Positions 12,031 to 24,579 of a stretch of 64,000 nt of DNA are shown piece by piece. Source of the stretch: Hansfordia pulvinata (Eukaryota; Ascomycota; Sordariomycetes; Xylariales). The notes beneath the pieces are model-generated. The model made no database searches. It saw only the letters and a program-made list of their open reading frames with translations, and had not been told where the DNA came from. The DNA is taken from NCBI GenBank assembly GCA_006538405.1, contig BJKQ01000008.1, positions 2,418,001 to 2,482,000 on the forward strand. Reading direction: 5' to 3'. A program made the translations under genes and the position numbers. Position 1 is the stretch's first letter. Each line of letters begins with the position of its first letter.

Positions 12031-13270
12031 TTCGTCGAGGCCGGAAAGCTACCAGGGAGGTAGGGAGGTGGTTGCGCGGCCGGCGGGCGGGCGGGTTTTT
12101 TTCAAGATTGAAGTCGGCGTAATCGCGGCGAGGAGGTGAGAGGTGAGACGCTGTCGTCGACGATGCTGGCGATGTTCCCGCGAGTCGCGGCGGCGCAAGG
12201 GCACAAGGACTGCGAGTACCTGCCTCCGTACGAACGTCCGGGTCGCGCCTTCTGAACGCGAGTTACATTACATTGCGCGAGGACTCTGGGCACCCACGCG
12301 ATGACGTCAGCTGGCAAGCAGCTGTGGGGATGAGGCTCTCTTTTTGGTAGAAAATGTGTTCGAGTGGTGCGTTTCTTATACCTCACCTGCAGTACCTTAG
12401 GTAACCTACATCTTAACTGCATTAATGTACATTATGTGTGTAGCTTTGCGTTAGATGATCAAGGACAGGTAATGTATGTAGCGTGAGCTGGTATTCATGA
12501 ATTGGGCACTGGAGTCACCTTGGTGCCCGTCGTCACTGAGTAGCAGCAAATGGATTGTAATAAGGCGCCCTGGAGAGGCAGCGCGAGTACTCGTACACCG
12601 CACTGATGCGGAAGCGATGCTTCTGTCCAATCCACGCCGCGGCCTACTTGGGTTAGAGATGTCTTTCACGACAACCCATTGTGTTCTCCGGACGGGAACG
12701 CTGACGCTATCTTTGCGGAGTTTCCACAAGGCTGGCTGTCTCATCTCAGCCTTCCGAACCCTAGTAAAGATCGTGGCGAGAAGGCTTTACGCGTACGTGT
12801 CGAGGGTCGCGCGCATGAATTATCAGAGTGGGACTGATGCACGGAGTATTAAGCGACATTGGTGCTGCAAGGGTTGGGCAGAACGTACAGACAGGTATAC
12901 TGAGCCCAATCTATCGACGGGTAGACAAAGGCTACCTAATTACCAACGAACTGTTTCTTTGTCCAGGCAGCGCAGAATGGGGGCGCCTCACCATACGAGG
13001 ATTCGTCTGGCGAGGCCCTGAAACAAAGACCATGCCAGCACTCGTCCTCCGCTCACCGCGATCAACCCCTACTCGTACAGCCCACATCCGTCCACGTGTG
13101 CCACGCCCACGCCCACGGCCCACGGGACCCTGGCCCGGAGGTGGAGGAGGCTGATCCCGGTTTCGAAACGCAATGGGCCAACACGGGCTCCTCTTGGCTG
13201 GTCGGATCCGGAGCGCCCCAGGGATACGGATGCCAAGGGAGGGGGACTGATGAACTGCCGGCCCCTGGCG

Positions 13271-13302
<32 letters not shown>
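13271..13302. repeat. (CT)n(GT)n compound microsatellite
   Basis: About nine CT units run directly into about seven GT units. It is intergenic. Confidence 0.9.
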
Positions 13303-14549
13303 CTGTGCGCGAGTGGCTGCACTGGCGCCTCGATGTGTGCTACCAGGTCAAGTGCCATGGCTGCGCGTGGCCCTGCGTGTCGCGGACGAGGAGAACAGCC
13401 AGCCCGGTTCTGTGCCAGGGCCCTTGCAGTGGCTTGCTGAGAGGCATTCGGCGCCCTGTCCGAGGCATGTTGTACTCGTCTTGCTGGTCGCACTGCTTTG
13501 CTTCCACCTCATCAGCGCACAGCAGAGGCTGGGCCGAGACGAGCCTAGCATGAATCTGGATCATGGCGCTGCTGTGTCCCGCCGACGATGCCAAGGGATC
13601 GGGAGGATTGGCGAGACGCACGCCCGCCGGGCCTCGTTGTCAGCGCAAGCGGGCCCGGGTTGTATGGTACTCGTAGGCAGCAGCTGTACGGATCAACATT
13701 GATGAGTTTCCATCAGGTCGCGAGACTGCACAGCAAGATGCAGATACACCACATGTCTACTTGACCTACATGGGTGTGCGAGCAGACGTCAGTACTTACA
13801 CACATATCGTACAAGACGGCGATACTCGTTTATCCGTACTTACGAGGTGAGATATCTGGTGCACGCTGCATCGTCTCAGATCCGCAGGTGGCCCGTCCTG
13901 CAATCTAACACTCGTGGCCGAACCCCGCAAACCCCACGCGAGAGCTGTGCCGTGCCTGATGATCGTTTCGTTTCTGGAGGCCGCCGTTGAGGTGTTGAGC
14001 GGCGCGACCTGGCCGGTGCCGGGCGACACTCACGGCCCGATGGATGGACGAAGCAAGCAGAGGGATGGCCTCGTCATTCGAGCTGCAAAGATCTGCTCTG
14101 CTCCAGGCTAATAACTCTGGGTCTCGAGGTGTCATGCCCACTTCTGGAGCGATTCACCCGGAGAGGCCAACTGCCCATCTCGTGTCTGCTGTGACGAACA
14201 CGAGCGCGGTGTGCCCGGAGCACCTCAATAGTCGAGGGTTAACCTCCAGTCGTGCCTGACGCAGTAGGTACGAGTGCAATTGGACCCCTCCATGCGGGCG
14301 ACCTGTACTAAAGGTACTATGTAGTCGTCGGCTGACGTCCCAGGGCCCCTAACGTTGGTGAAACGCGACCTCCGCTGCTGGTAACAAACAATCGCCCTGC
14401 TTCATGCGGCCCTGCCCATCATCCAGTGTTATGGAAGGCTTGATCATGTCCCGTAGTACCTGTGTGCTTCTTAGATGCAACGGGCGCTCTAGAGTGGATT
14501 TATCTCGCGGGGGCTCGTCGGCGCTGAAGAGACGGCCCGGTTGGCGGTG

Positions 14550-14553
<4 letters not shown>

Positions 14554-14603
<50 letters not shown>
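14554..14603. repeat. (CA)n microsatellite
   Basis: An uninterrupted CA tract of roughly 25 units, the longest dinucleotide repeat in the window. It is intergenic. Confidence 0.95.
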
Positions 14604-14609
<6 letters not shown>

Positions 14610-17600
14610 GCAGATTGACGCCGGCGACCTGTGAGATGTGATGAAGTTCCAGCTCATACACGTACCGCATCGCCAACAGCATGGGCGTCCATACAACAGC
14701 CGCTCACCATCTTCGCTGTTCCCTCTGCGCGCCATTCAGTGCTTGCTTATGGACTCGTACGAGTGTTTTGACTTAGCGCCCTCCCACGGTCGGTCTCGAT
14801 CGGCGGGCAGAACCACTGGATGAGGGCGGTTCCGCCGGGCGGCTCCGGCCAGCGATCCGCCAAGGCCTTGCCTGTTCCTTGCGAGGCCCGGCGCCAATCA
14901 ACGCCCATAACCGCCGCCTGTCTGCTGCTCACACCCGCGAGGACGAATACGGAGTACCCTCTCGCAGACGCTCAAGCACCCGCAGGTGAAACACGCCATC
15001 AGGCCCGAGGGGCTTCCCACAGACGTCACTCGGATCAATGCTTTTCTGCCTGTCCTGTCAGGCCCTCAGGCCGCCCAAGCCCTCGCGCCCCCTCCCGTCT
15101 TTGGAGGGCGCCTCGCGCCGTGCCCTGTGCGCACTTTTGCTCATGCCCGTAATTCTCGCATCAACGTCTGAGCCCTGGATTGAGGGCCCTGGTGGGCTCA
15201 ATTTGCTTTGCGGCGTCGTTACCGCATCGCGAGTGGTTTTCTGCAGGCCTCGGTCGGTACTTGTATTTGCAAGTGGCGCTTTCCACTCTCTGGGAGACTT
15301 GAATCTCCGCCCCCGGTGGGAAATCAGGGGACCAGCGACACAGGCCATTCGGGTCGCCTACTCGTACGAGTACAGCACCTCGGGGCGAGGAAGCGTGAAT
15401 CCCCGGCACTTGGGGACCAATCAACACACGGCGTACTCCGGAGCCCTTTCATGCGCCGCGCATGCGGATAGACGCCTATTGAGCAGTAATTGAGCAATTC
15501 TACGAGTACTTGCCTTGGGAACTACTGAACGGGAACACTCGAAATCGGCAGGGGCAGTTTGTGCTACAAATCTACTTGAGGTATGGTACACATTATCCTG
15601 CTCTACATCTGCTCCTGCTGCCGCGTTAGTTGCCTGCATGCAGGGCTTGCGACGGACGCCATTCGAATGGATGGGATCAAATCGTGTACGCTAAAATCGA
15701 TATTATTAGCGTCCAGCGGGCGGAACGATAGCCTTCGGGATTGGCGCATCTGATCTCGGCTCTGTATGCCGCGCACCACCGCGCACCACCGCGATGGGCT
15801 GGCTGTCTTTCTTCCATTCGCACTCGCACGCGCACGCCCATCGTCCATAGTAGGCACTGGCAAGGCAGGAGGGAGGGAGGGACCTGTCCTTGCATCTGAT
15901 TACTCGTACCTAGGTACATGTAGTCGCAGGTCCACCCATCATTCAGAATGGATCTCAACGTCTCGAAACCAGCCGGCCCCATGTCGATTGTGCCCAGACG
16001 GGTTGGGGGCACGCGCCCTCCCGCCTCAGCGCCCGTCCTCGCACGCGCCCCTACTCGTGTGTTCTTAGACCGGCCTCGGCGGCAGTGGCAGTCGGGGGTT
16101 TTGGGATGAGTGCCCCGAGCCCGCGCCGGCGCACGGGTGCTCAAGCTCTTGATGCCCCACGAGTGCCGTGGTGAGGCCCGGCCAGGGCCCCCTCTCACCT
16201 GTCGGCTGCATGAAGCTGTGATCAAACGTTGAGCAAACAAAGATTGGATCCCCATCAGTCTTGGGGTAGGTAACCACATAGGTACAAGCACGCTCGGAGC
16301 ACTCCGCGGTGGTACCACGAGTACTCGAGCCTGCCCCCTCGCACGAGTACCGAAGGGGCGCCAGGGATCAACGGCGATCCACCTCGGGAGGCTCCTTGAG
16401 GGGGTTCGAACCCTGCAGGTACTCGACCTGGCAATCTACCTGCTACAGGAGCTTACAGACCTCCCGCCCGGCTCTACCAGGCCAAGGTTGGCAGTCGAGG
16501 TCTTGGGCAGCCCAGGGCAGTCATTGAACTGAAAGTTGACGGGTCTGGAGCGGGACTTGCGCGGCGTGTACTCGTACTCGTCTCCAACGACCTCGACCGG
16601 CCAGTCCACCACTCGTTTGAAGCCCCTGGGGGCAGGCACGGGTGCAGGAAAGTGCGGCCCGTCGTTGAGCGCCTCTACCAAACTCGTGCGAGGAACAGGG
16701 CAGCCTTCAATGTTGGAAGCCATGTACCTACATAAGTAAGTACCTAGGGATGCAAGTACCTCTGGACTCCGTCTTGGAATCCCGAGCCCCCAGTGGATGC
16801 CATTTAGTGACACCTCCAGCAACGTAATCCTCATGCCAGCTAGGTCCAATGTACACCCGTCCTACCTCACTCATTCATGCCCAAGTCGGAGCTCCTCTGC
16901 CACCTGATGATGGCAGCTTATCTAATAGCAAGAGGGAAACGCAGAGGGGAAAATATGCGCAGGGGACCCCCCCCCCCCCCCCCCCCCGGACCGCAGCCCC
17001 ACCGATTGGCGCCAGCCGGTTGCAACAGAAATCCCATCACCCACGACCACACGTCCATCCCGGCCTGCGCTTGGCTGCGGGTCCGGACTGCCTGGTGGAC
17101 GGTGCAGCGGTAGCCAATAGCTGCTCTCGCTCTCGGGCGCGCACGCGCTCGGCGGGGAGCCCACTGGCTGTGGACGAATGCCGTGTCCAGTCACATTGGA
17201 CCGGCTTCAACTTGTACTGACGTGCATGGATCGCATTGCATGCACACGGATCCATGTATACCTCGACTGGGACTGGACTGGGCCTGATCCGACCCGATGG
17301 TTGGATGCAGGCACACCTGACGCAGGTTGTACTATATGTAATAGCCGCCTCCGGCACTCTGATACACGCACAAGCACTCGCACCTGCCTGCTTGTCGTTT
17401 GTCTGTTTGTCTTCTTGTGGCCGCTGCTGCTTCACTCTTCTGTGTTTGTCCGTTCCTTACTCCCTAAAACAAAACCACATCGCGCCCGGAGCCTCCGCAG
17501 ACTGTGTCGTGCGCCGGATTCCGCTTCCATTCTTTCCATTCTTGCATCGTCCTTGACCTCTTGACGGGGCTCTGCTCGTGATCCGCCTGCCATCTGGCCT

Positions 17601-17804
17601 CTTGCGCCTGCGTTTTTCGCCACCCGTGTTGCACCGTTTCGTCGGCCCTTTGCGTCTACGAGTGCCCGAGCCCGCCTCCATTGGCCTGACCTCGCCTCGT
17701 CTTCCCTCTCCCTCCGACATCCACCCTCATTTTGGACGCCCTCCACGCTCTATTCTTCCTCATATCCTTTGACAGTACCTTCAACAACCGCCATTCGCTG
17801 GCCC

Positions 17805-17840
17805 GTTCATTCATTCATCCATTCGTTCGTTCGTTCGTTC
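17805..17840. repeat. (TTCA)n/(TTCG)n tetranucleotide repeat
   Basis: ATTC units change by one base to GTTC units, giving a compound tetranucleotide tract in the CT-rich region upstream of the GH55 gene. Confidence 0.85.
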
Positions 17841-18538
17841 ACCCGCTGGCTCGTGTGGCCACCCGACCACACTCGAGCCCGACCTGCAGGCAGACACCAT
17901 ATCCTTCTATTCAGCTCCATACCTAAGCAAACCGCCCTCCTGTCCACCCGAGTGGATCCTGGTTGGTTGACTGCCCTCCCTTCTATTGCCAGGGAGCTGG
18001 TGAATGTACGTCTATCCATTGAATGATTGCTGCCTCTCTTGCACCAGTCTTTGCCCATCATTCAATCCCATCACCTGGGACAACCCCTGGTGGGCAGGTT
18101 GTTGCCATCATTGTCCCTGTTGCCAGCACAACCAATACAAGCCCTCTTTTTCACAACACAAAGCCTGCCCTCCCACCTGCCCACACACCCGCACATCACA
18201 CCAGCAATCAAAGACATTTGATTGTCTTCCCTCTCCCCACCATTCTCCCCGTTGTTTGCCGCCAGACAAAGGCCCCATTCGCACCTACAAAGTGCGCTTG
18301 TGGTATTTGACAGAATCAATCAACTCTACAAGCCCCTCTTGTTCCACCATCGCCATCTCCCCCACATCACCCTGATCACAGCCACGCCGGCATCTCCCTT
18401 CAGTCAGTCCCCTCGCCACGATATTGACACAGCTCCCTTCACACACCAGTGCTGTAAAGCTAACCCTGTCCAGCTTCTCGACCTCTGACCCGGGCAAACT
18501 TCCCCAAGTTCACCTCACGGATAGCTGGCCCTACCATC

Positions 18539-21500
18539 ATGATGGGCTTCTCCACGCTTCTGAAAGCGTCTCTGCTGGCTCTGCCTCTGCTTTCGGGCAT
18601 CGCAGGTGCTGAGCCGGTCTCAACTTCTCTTGATAAGAGACAGACTGCTGCCAGCAGCTACTGGTACGCCAGCATCAAGCACCAGGGCCAGGCTGCCTTT
18701 GGCGATGCTGGCAACGTCATCTGGCGCAACGTCAAGGACTACGGTGCCAAGGGTGACGGATCTACCGACGACACCGAGGCCATCAACAAGGCCGTCAAGG
18801 ATGGCCCCAACCGCTGCATGGATAAGTGCGATTCCCGCACCAATGCCCCGGCCATCGTCTACTTCCCTCCCGGTACCTATGTTGTCAGCAAGCCGATCAT
18901 CCAGTCCTACTACACCCAGTTCATCGGCGATGCCGTCGAGCTGCCCACTCTCAAGGCCGCCGCCAACTTTGAGGGCATGGCAGTCATCGATGCCAACCCG
19001 TACGCTGACGGAGGAGTCAACTGGTACATCAACCAGAACAACTTCTTCCGCCAAGTCCGCAACTTCGTCATCGACCTCACGGGTATGCCCTCGAGTACCG
19101 GCGCTGGTATCCACTGGCAGGTGGCCCAAGCGACCTCGCTGCAGAACATTGTCTTCAACATGAACCCCGAGAAGAGCAGCAAGAACCAGCAGAAGGGTGT
19201 CTTCATCGACAACGGCTCCGGAGGCTTCATGTCCGACTTGACCTTCAACGGCGGCGGATACGGAATCGACATGGGCAGTCAGCAGTTCACCTTGCGCAAT
19301 ATGACCTTCAACAACTGTTACACTGCCATCCACTTCATCTGGAATTGGCAGTTTCTGCTGCAGGACATGAAGATCAACGGTGCCAACATTGGCGTGGACA
19401 TGACGGCCTTCAGCACCGAGGAGCTCACGGTCGGTTCCGTCATTCTGCTCGACAGCAAGATCTCCAACACTGCCATCGGTGTGAGCACCTTGTACAAGCC
19501 CGACCACCAGATGACCAACAACACCCTGATCATGGAGAACGTCGACATGTCTGAAGCCGTGCCGACTGCCGTCCAGCACAAGACGGAGAAGACAGTCCTT
19601 CTTCCCGGCAACCAGGTCATCAAGTCATTCACCCAGGGCCGCCAGTACGAGGGCTCCACCGGAAAGGCCATCCAGACCACTCAGAACCCGGCCAAGAAGC
19701 CCGAGGCCCTGATGAGCAACGGCAAGGTCTTCACCCGCAGCAAGCCCCAGTACACTAACATCGCTGCCGACCAGTTTATCAGCGTCAAGTCGGCTGGCGC
19801 CAAGGGAGATGGAAAGACGGACGACACGGCGAAGCTCCAGCAGGTCTTCAACAACGCCAAAGAAGGTCAGGTCGTCTTCGTCGACCACGGTGCCTACGTC
19901 ATCACGGACACCATCCAGATTCCCAAGAACATCAAGATCACCGGTGAGATTTGGTCTCTGCTCATGGCCAGCGGCCCCAAGTTCGCAGACCAGTCCAAGC
20001 CTCGCGCCGTGCTCCAGGTTGGCAAGCCTGGCGACGTGGGCAACGTCGAGATGTCCGATCTCATCATTGAGACCAAGGGTCCCGCCCCGGGAGCTATCCT
20101 GATGGAATGGAACCTTGAAGGCAGCGAGGCTGGCTCTGCGGGTATGTGGGATGTTCACTTCCGAGTTGGCGGTACTGCCGGTTCCCAGCTCCAGTCCGAC
20201 AAGTGTGCCAAGACCCCCAAGCAGACCACCACGCCCAACCCCGAGTGCGAGGCGGCCTTCATGATGTTGCACCTCACCAAGACGGCCTCTGCCTACGTCG
20301 AGAACTGCTGGTTCTGGATCGCTGACCACGAGCTTGACCTCGAGGACCACAAGCAAATCAACCTCTACAACGGCCGTGGAGTTCTCATCGAGTCTCAGAA
20401 GCCTGTCTGGTTCTGGGCACCGCTTCGGAGCACAGCCAGATGTACAACTACCAGGTCACCAACGCTGAAAATGTCTTCCTGGGCATGATCCAGACCGAGA
20501 CGGCCTACATGCAGGGCAACCCCGACGCCACCGTGCCCTTCACCGCCAACGCGGGCTACTCCGACCCCGACTTCAAGGCAAGCTGCGACGGCTCCTCTCA
20601 GACTTGTGCCCGCACCTGGGGTCTCCGTGTCGCCAACTCGACCGAGGTCTTTATGTACGGTGGTGGCCTGTACAGCTTCTTCGACAACTACGGTCAGGTC
20701 TGTGTCAATAAGAACAACTGCCAGGAGAACATTGTCAGCGTCGAGGAGTCGAGCGTCCACTTCTTTGGCGTCAACACCAAGGCTTCCGTCAACATGATCA
20801 CCAACAACGGAAAGTCGGTCGCGCTTGACAAGGACAACAGAAGCACGTTCTGTGGTGGCATCGCCCGCTGGGAGTCTTCTGGCGGACCTGCGCCTGGGAG
20901 CAACCCTGGCGGTAGCAGCTCTGGAGGTTCTGGATCGGAGTCAAGCAGTTCGGAGGCACCATCTGCCACTGCTCCCTCTTCGGGATCTGGATCTGGAAGT
21001 TCTGGCTCGCCTTCATCTACCCCTACTGCTTCGACTGGTGACTCGGGCTCTGGCTTTGGCTCTGCTGGAGGCTCTGGATCTACCGGCGACTCTGGATCTA
21101 CCCCCGGTTCCGGTAGCAATGGCTCCGACTCTGGCTCTTCTGGAGAGGGCTCCGGCTCCGGCTCGACTGGAGGCACGGACACTGGTGCTGGCTCTGCTGG
21201 CGGTGCTGGCGGTGCTGGCGGTGCTGGCGGAAGCCCGAGCGCCACCCAGGGAGGAGCATATGGATCTCCTAGCGGCGGCGCTGCTCCTACCGACGATGGA
21301 GGAGCTGCGGGCGGTGCCGCGCCAACGACTGCTGCTGCCACTGATGCTGCAGGCGGTGCCGCACCTACCTCTCCTGCTGCCACTGATGCTGCCGGCGAGG
21401 GAAGTGGTAGCGACCAAGGAGGCCAGCAGACTCTGTACCCGACAGCGACGGGAGGCAGTGGTGCCGAGACCACCGCTGCCCCCGCTGTCGCTGGCCCATC

Positions 21501-21609
21501 GGGCTCGGCTGACGTTGGTGCTGCTGGTGGAAGCGGAGGCGAGGAACCGGTGACCGTGACGGTTACTACCACCGTCACCGCCGCTGGCGCCTGCGGTACG
21601 ACATCGTAG
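18539..21609 (+). CDS. Secreted GH55 exo/endo-beta-1,3-glucanase with Ser/Gly-rich C-terminal tail (frameshifted)
   Basis: The enzyme hydrolyses beta-1,3-glucan and should act in the cell wall or outside the cell. It has a signal peptide (residues 1 to about 24) and then a Kex2-like LDKR site. Two pectate-lyase-like beta-helix modules follow: VKDYGAKGDGSTDDTEAINK near residue 65 and VKSAGAKGDGKTDDTAKLQQ near residue 415. This twin pattern defines GH55. The frame breaks at 20415-20417: the frame resumes at GTASEHSQMYNYQVTNAEN, a GH55 hallmark, if one G is added to TCTGGGCAC. Both halves are otherwise intact, giving about 1023 aa to the TAG. No intron is seen. The last 240 or so residues are Ser/Gly/Ala/Thr-rich, ending VTVTVTTTVTAAG; this tail is much longer than a catalytic GH55 needs and may retain the enzyme in the wall. 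The ATG at 18539 is followed at once by a second ATG. Confidence 0.92.
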
Positions 21610-21717
21610 GGTGCGAGTCACCCAGGGATCGCCGGACCCATGCCCGCGTCCACGCCCTCAACCACATTTGTGACTGCGACGGAGACAACCACGTCGATGC
21701 CCGTTTGCGCCTTCTGA
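21610..21717 (+). other. In-frame continuation after the GH55 TAG stop
   Basis: The same frame stays open for 35 more codons after the TAG at 21607-21609 and ends at TGA 21715-21717. It encodes a Pro/Ser/Thr-rich peptide (ASTPSTTFVTATETTTSMPV) of the same composition as the tail before it. It may be true coding sequence cut off by a base substitution (for example CAG to TAG), or a tail lost recently. Confidence 0.45.
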
Positions 21718-22620
21718 TCAGCAGCCGGTGCGCAGCAGGAGCGGTGGGAGGGCCTGTGCCTGTACAGCTCTTTGGTAATGCCAGACTTCACTTCTTTTTT
21801 GCGGCCCACAGTGGCATTGGAAACATAGAATTTTTCTTCCCATTGACTTTGGCACGGCATGGCCTAGGGAGTTGCAATAGAGGCAAAGGTTGATTTTGGT
21901 AGGGATGTCTTGTGGGCGAGAGGAGGAAAACCAGGCCCAGACAGATGGTGGTAGATAGCCCCGATAGGCACATGTGCAACCCTGGGAAGCCATGAAAGAT
22001 GAGAACGAATGAAAAAAGATAGCCCCAAGAGCCCTCAGTGTACATGCGTGATCTGCCGAGTCGTCTGTGAGTTGGTTGGCGAGTTGTCAAACCGCGTTGC
22101 TGCTTACCTACCTGACCTCATCAGGCAGGCACCTACTGTACCTGATGTACGAGTACGGATACGCGTGCGTGGTGTGGTAAGGGGTCGTCGCTACCGGGAC
22201 TTGTCCCAATGAGAACCAATCCAGAAGGGGAATGGCGCCGATTTGGCAAATCGCGGAACAGGGCAGGACGGGACAGAGTGGTGAGTGGGCAGGTGCGGCG
22301 CATGAGGTCAACGGAACTGAGGCAGGTGTGCAAAACACACGTCATTGTTGCAACCTGCCAATGCCAGCTCCTCGGCTGTCTCTGCCTCCATTCTCGGCCT
22401 CGCTCTCTCTCTCTCTCTCTATTTGCACCAACCCCGCCAAAGCCGTCAGTACGACAGCTCGAACACGACACCACTGAAGCACCGCAGAGATAGAGAAGCT
22501 GCTTGTGTTTTTCTGTCCTCTTTCCTCTTCATTTCCTTGCACGAGACCCACCCAGTTCCGCACAGCCTCATCGTCGAACCGCAACGCGCCCGCGACCTTG
22601 ATGCCTCGCACCCGTCACTC
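21718..22620. other. Intergenic region and CT-rich leader of the FIT gene
   Basis: No gene is seen. A CT microsatellite lies at about 22402-22420 and a pyrimidine-rich stretch leads to the ATG at 22621. A TACGAGTA word lies near 22145. Confidence 0.6.
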
Positions 22621-23707
22621 ATGGCCGACGGAAACAGCTCCCTAAGATCCCGACCCGGATACATGGCCAGTACTTTCCGGCCCAAGAACAGCACCGGCAC
22701 TGGCAGCCCCCGCCGCACCAGCAGCTCGCCCATGTCGCCGACGCGGGCCACCGGCAGCGCACCGACGCGCCGCAACCCGCCCGCACTGCCCACGCCGACG
22801 GAAGCGCTGGCGCTTCTGGCGTATCCGATCATCCTCGTCTTCGGAACCCTGTTCTCCGTCCTCAGCCCCGAGACCCGCGCGGCCCCGTACGACACGGTCC
22901 GCCAGTCGCATGTCCCGACCGACGCCCCGAGCTACTTCGCGCGCAAGGACAACCTGTTCAACGTGCTGTTCGTCAAGCGTGGCTGGGCCTGGATCACCAT
23001 TGCCTTCTTCGTCTTCCTCCTCAGCCACCCGGCGCTGGCCGCGACGTCGCGCCGCGCCAGGGCCGCGCTGCGGTGGGCTCTCGTCACCGGGTGGTGGCTC
23101 CTCGTCACCCAGTGGTGCTTCGGGCCCCCATCATCGACCGAGGCTTCCGCTTCACCGGCGGCAAGTGCGACGTGGCCACCGAGGCCGTCTCGGAGGGCGT
23201 CGCGGACGACGTGGAGCTCTTCACCGCCGTCGCATGTAAGGCTGCGGGCGGTCGCTGGAGCGGCGGCCACGACATCAGCGGCCACGTCTTCCTGCTCGTG
23301 CTGGGCAGCTTCTTTCTGATACAGGAGGTCGGGTGGGTCGCCTTGAGGATGGCCCGGCGCGACGAGAGGGACGTGGTGATGCCCGACGGCGCCGTCAAGG
23401 GTGCCGGCGTCGAGAGTGACCAGGACGCCGACACCAGGGGGTCGGGGCTCGGCCTCGGGGGCCGCTTTGCGGCCGTGGTGATTGCACTGTGCTGGTGGAT
23501 GCTGCTCATGACGGCGATCTACTTCCACACGTGGTTTGAGAAGGTGAGTCCTGTGCATGTCGCTGCCATATGCTGCTCTGGGGCCCATGCTGACGTGCGT
23601 CGTAGGTTACCGGGCTCATCACCGCGCTCCTGGCCATATACCCAATCTACTTCCTTCCGAGGTGGATCCCGGCCGCCAGAGGCGTACTGGGTCTTCCCGG
23701 GATATGA
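22621..23707 (+). CDS. SCS3: FIT family protein (fat storage-inducing transmembrane, Scs3/Yft2-like; frameshifted)
   Basis: FIT proteins are ER membrane acyl-CoA diphosphatases needed for lipid-droplet budding and ER phospholipid balance. Exons are 22621-23543 and 23606-23707 (donor GTGAGT, acceptor CGTAG). A Ser/Pro/Arg-rich cytosolic N terminus (residues 1 to about 60) precedes several TM segments. Family marks are PIIDRGFRFTGGKC, GHDISGHVFLLVLGSFF (first catalytic His region) and IYFHTWFEKVTGLITALLAI (second catalytic His in the FHT-x-x-EK motif, split by the intron). The frame steps at 23122-23129 in CGGGCCCCCA; adding one C (or G) gives TQWCFGP-PIIDRGF, as in relatives, and a product of about 341 aa. 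All expected motifs are present, so the gene is probably functional with an assembly error. Which of the yeast paralogues it matches cannot be told. Confidence 0.88.
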
Positions 23708-24579
23708 ATGCGTTGTCGCTTGGAGAAGCTACACGCAGGCTTCTGTCGTCATGAGGCAGGGTGGACCGCAGGCAGCGTCGTCGTTGGCTTGCTTCGCCTT
23801 TCGTTCTGGGATATACTTCCTAATCAGAATAGATGTAATAAGGGGTGTCATCGCCACTCGTCGAACCGATGATGGAGCGATGATTTGTCGTTCCTGCGAC
23901 CAGCCAGAGTGGGCCGCGTCTCGTCGCTTGGCGCTTTCAGAGTGATATCTCGAACGTGACAGTCGCCATTACCCGGTCAGGGGCATTGATCAGATAGCAG
24001 AAGACGTGACCCAGCAGCCGGCCTCTCCAGGTCGAGCAGGGCGGCGATGGAATGAGATGGCAAGGACGGTGGCTTTTTCGAATCTTGAGGTCCTTTCACC
24101 GATCGACGAAACTCTGGAATAACTACGCGGCCCTTCTGGAAGGCTGTGCAGAGCATGGCTGCGACGAAGTGAAAATAGTCTTAATAGGCTGGAGTATCTT
24201 TTGAATATGCAGACACGAATGGAGCAAGCGAGCAAGGGGAGCGACGTGCTCATTAGAGAAAAATGTCCTCGTCTGGCCCTGCCCACTATTGCGGCATCCC
24301 CTCGTCCCATCTCCGCCCAAAGCCACTATGTGCTATCCAATCATTAAATGCAACAAGATCTATAAGGGTATCGTTTAAGAGGTGTTCAAATATAAACAGG
24401 GAAAGCCGTGGCTCGTCCAGGAAAGTCTTGGAAGGTGTTCTCTTCCGGACGAGCACCAGTAATATGTGTGTGTGTGTGTGTGTGTGTGTGCTCGTGTAAC
24501 CCGCAAGGGGGGTAGGGGGAAAAGGGTGTATGTGAAAGCCAACATGATCCACTGTCTCTCCTCCTTCCACACGCTGTCC
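23708..24579. other. Convergent intergenic spacer
   Basis: This lies between the 3' ends of the FIT and sulfatase genes. It contains a (TG)n microsatellite at 24465-24490 and no supported ORF. Confidence 0.6.
24465..24490. repeat. (TG)n microsatellite
   Basis: About 13 TG units in the 3' flank of the sulfatase gene. Confidence 0.9.

Larger units (their letters stand above)
12031..18538. other. Gene-poor block; right part is CT-rich leader of the glucanase gene
   Basis: No supported gene is present; the longest open frame (12497-13021, plus) has no family resemblance. The block contains palindromic TACTCGTA/TACGAGTA words (12584-12596, 14753-14764, 15359-15372, 16312-16326, 16566-16580), microsatellites at 13271-13302, 14554-14603 and 17805-17840, and a C homopolymer at 16970-16987. 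From about 17400 to 18538 the plus strand is pyrimidine-rich, typical of the promoter and leader of a well-expressed fungal gene, here the GH55 gene. Confidence 0.6.

Noticed and set aside
12497..13021. 174-aa open frame on plus strand
   Set aside because: Arg/Ser/Thr-rich, no family resemblance, no splice signals; one of many chance frames in GC-rich DNA.
14554..14603. CA tract as a CRISPR-like or telomeric array
   Set aside because: Simple dinucleotide repeat without spacers; not a telomere motif.
16395..16412. GGTTCGAACCC, like a tRNA B box
   Set aside because: The T stem does not pair beyond three bases and no A box, anticodon stem or acceptor stem lies upstream.
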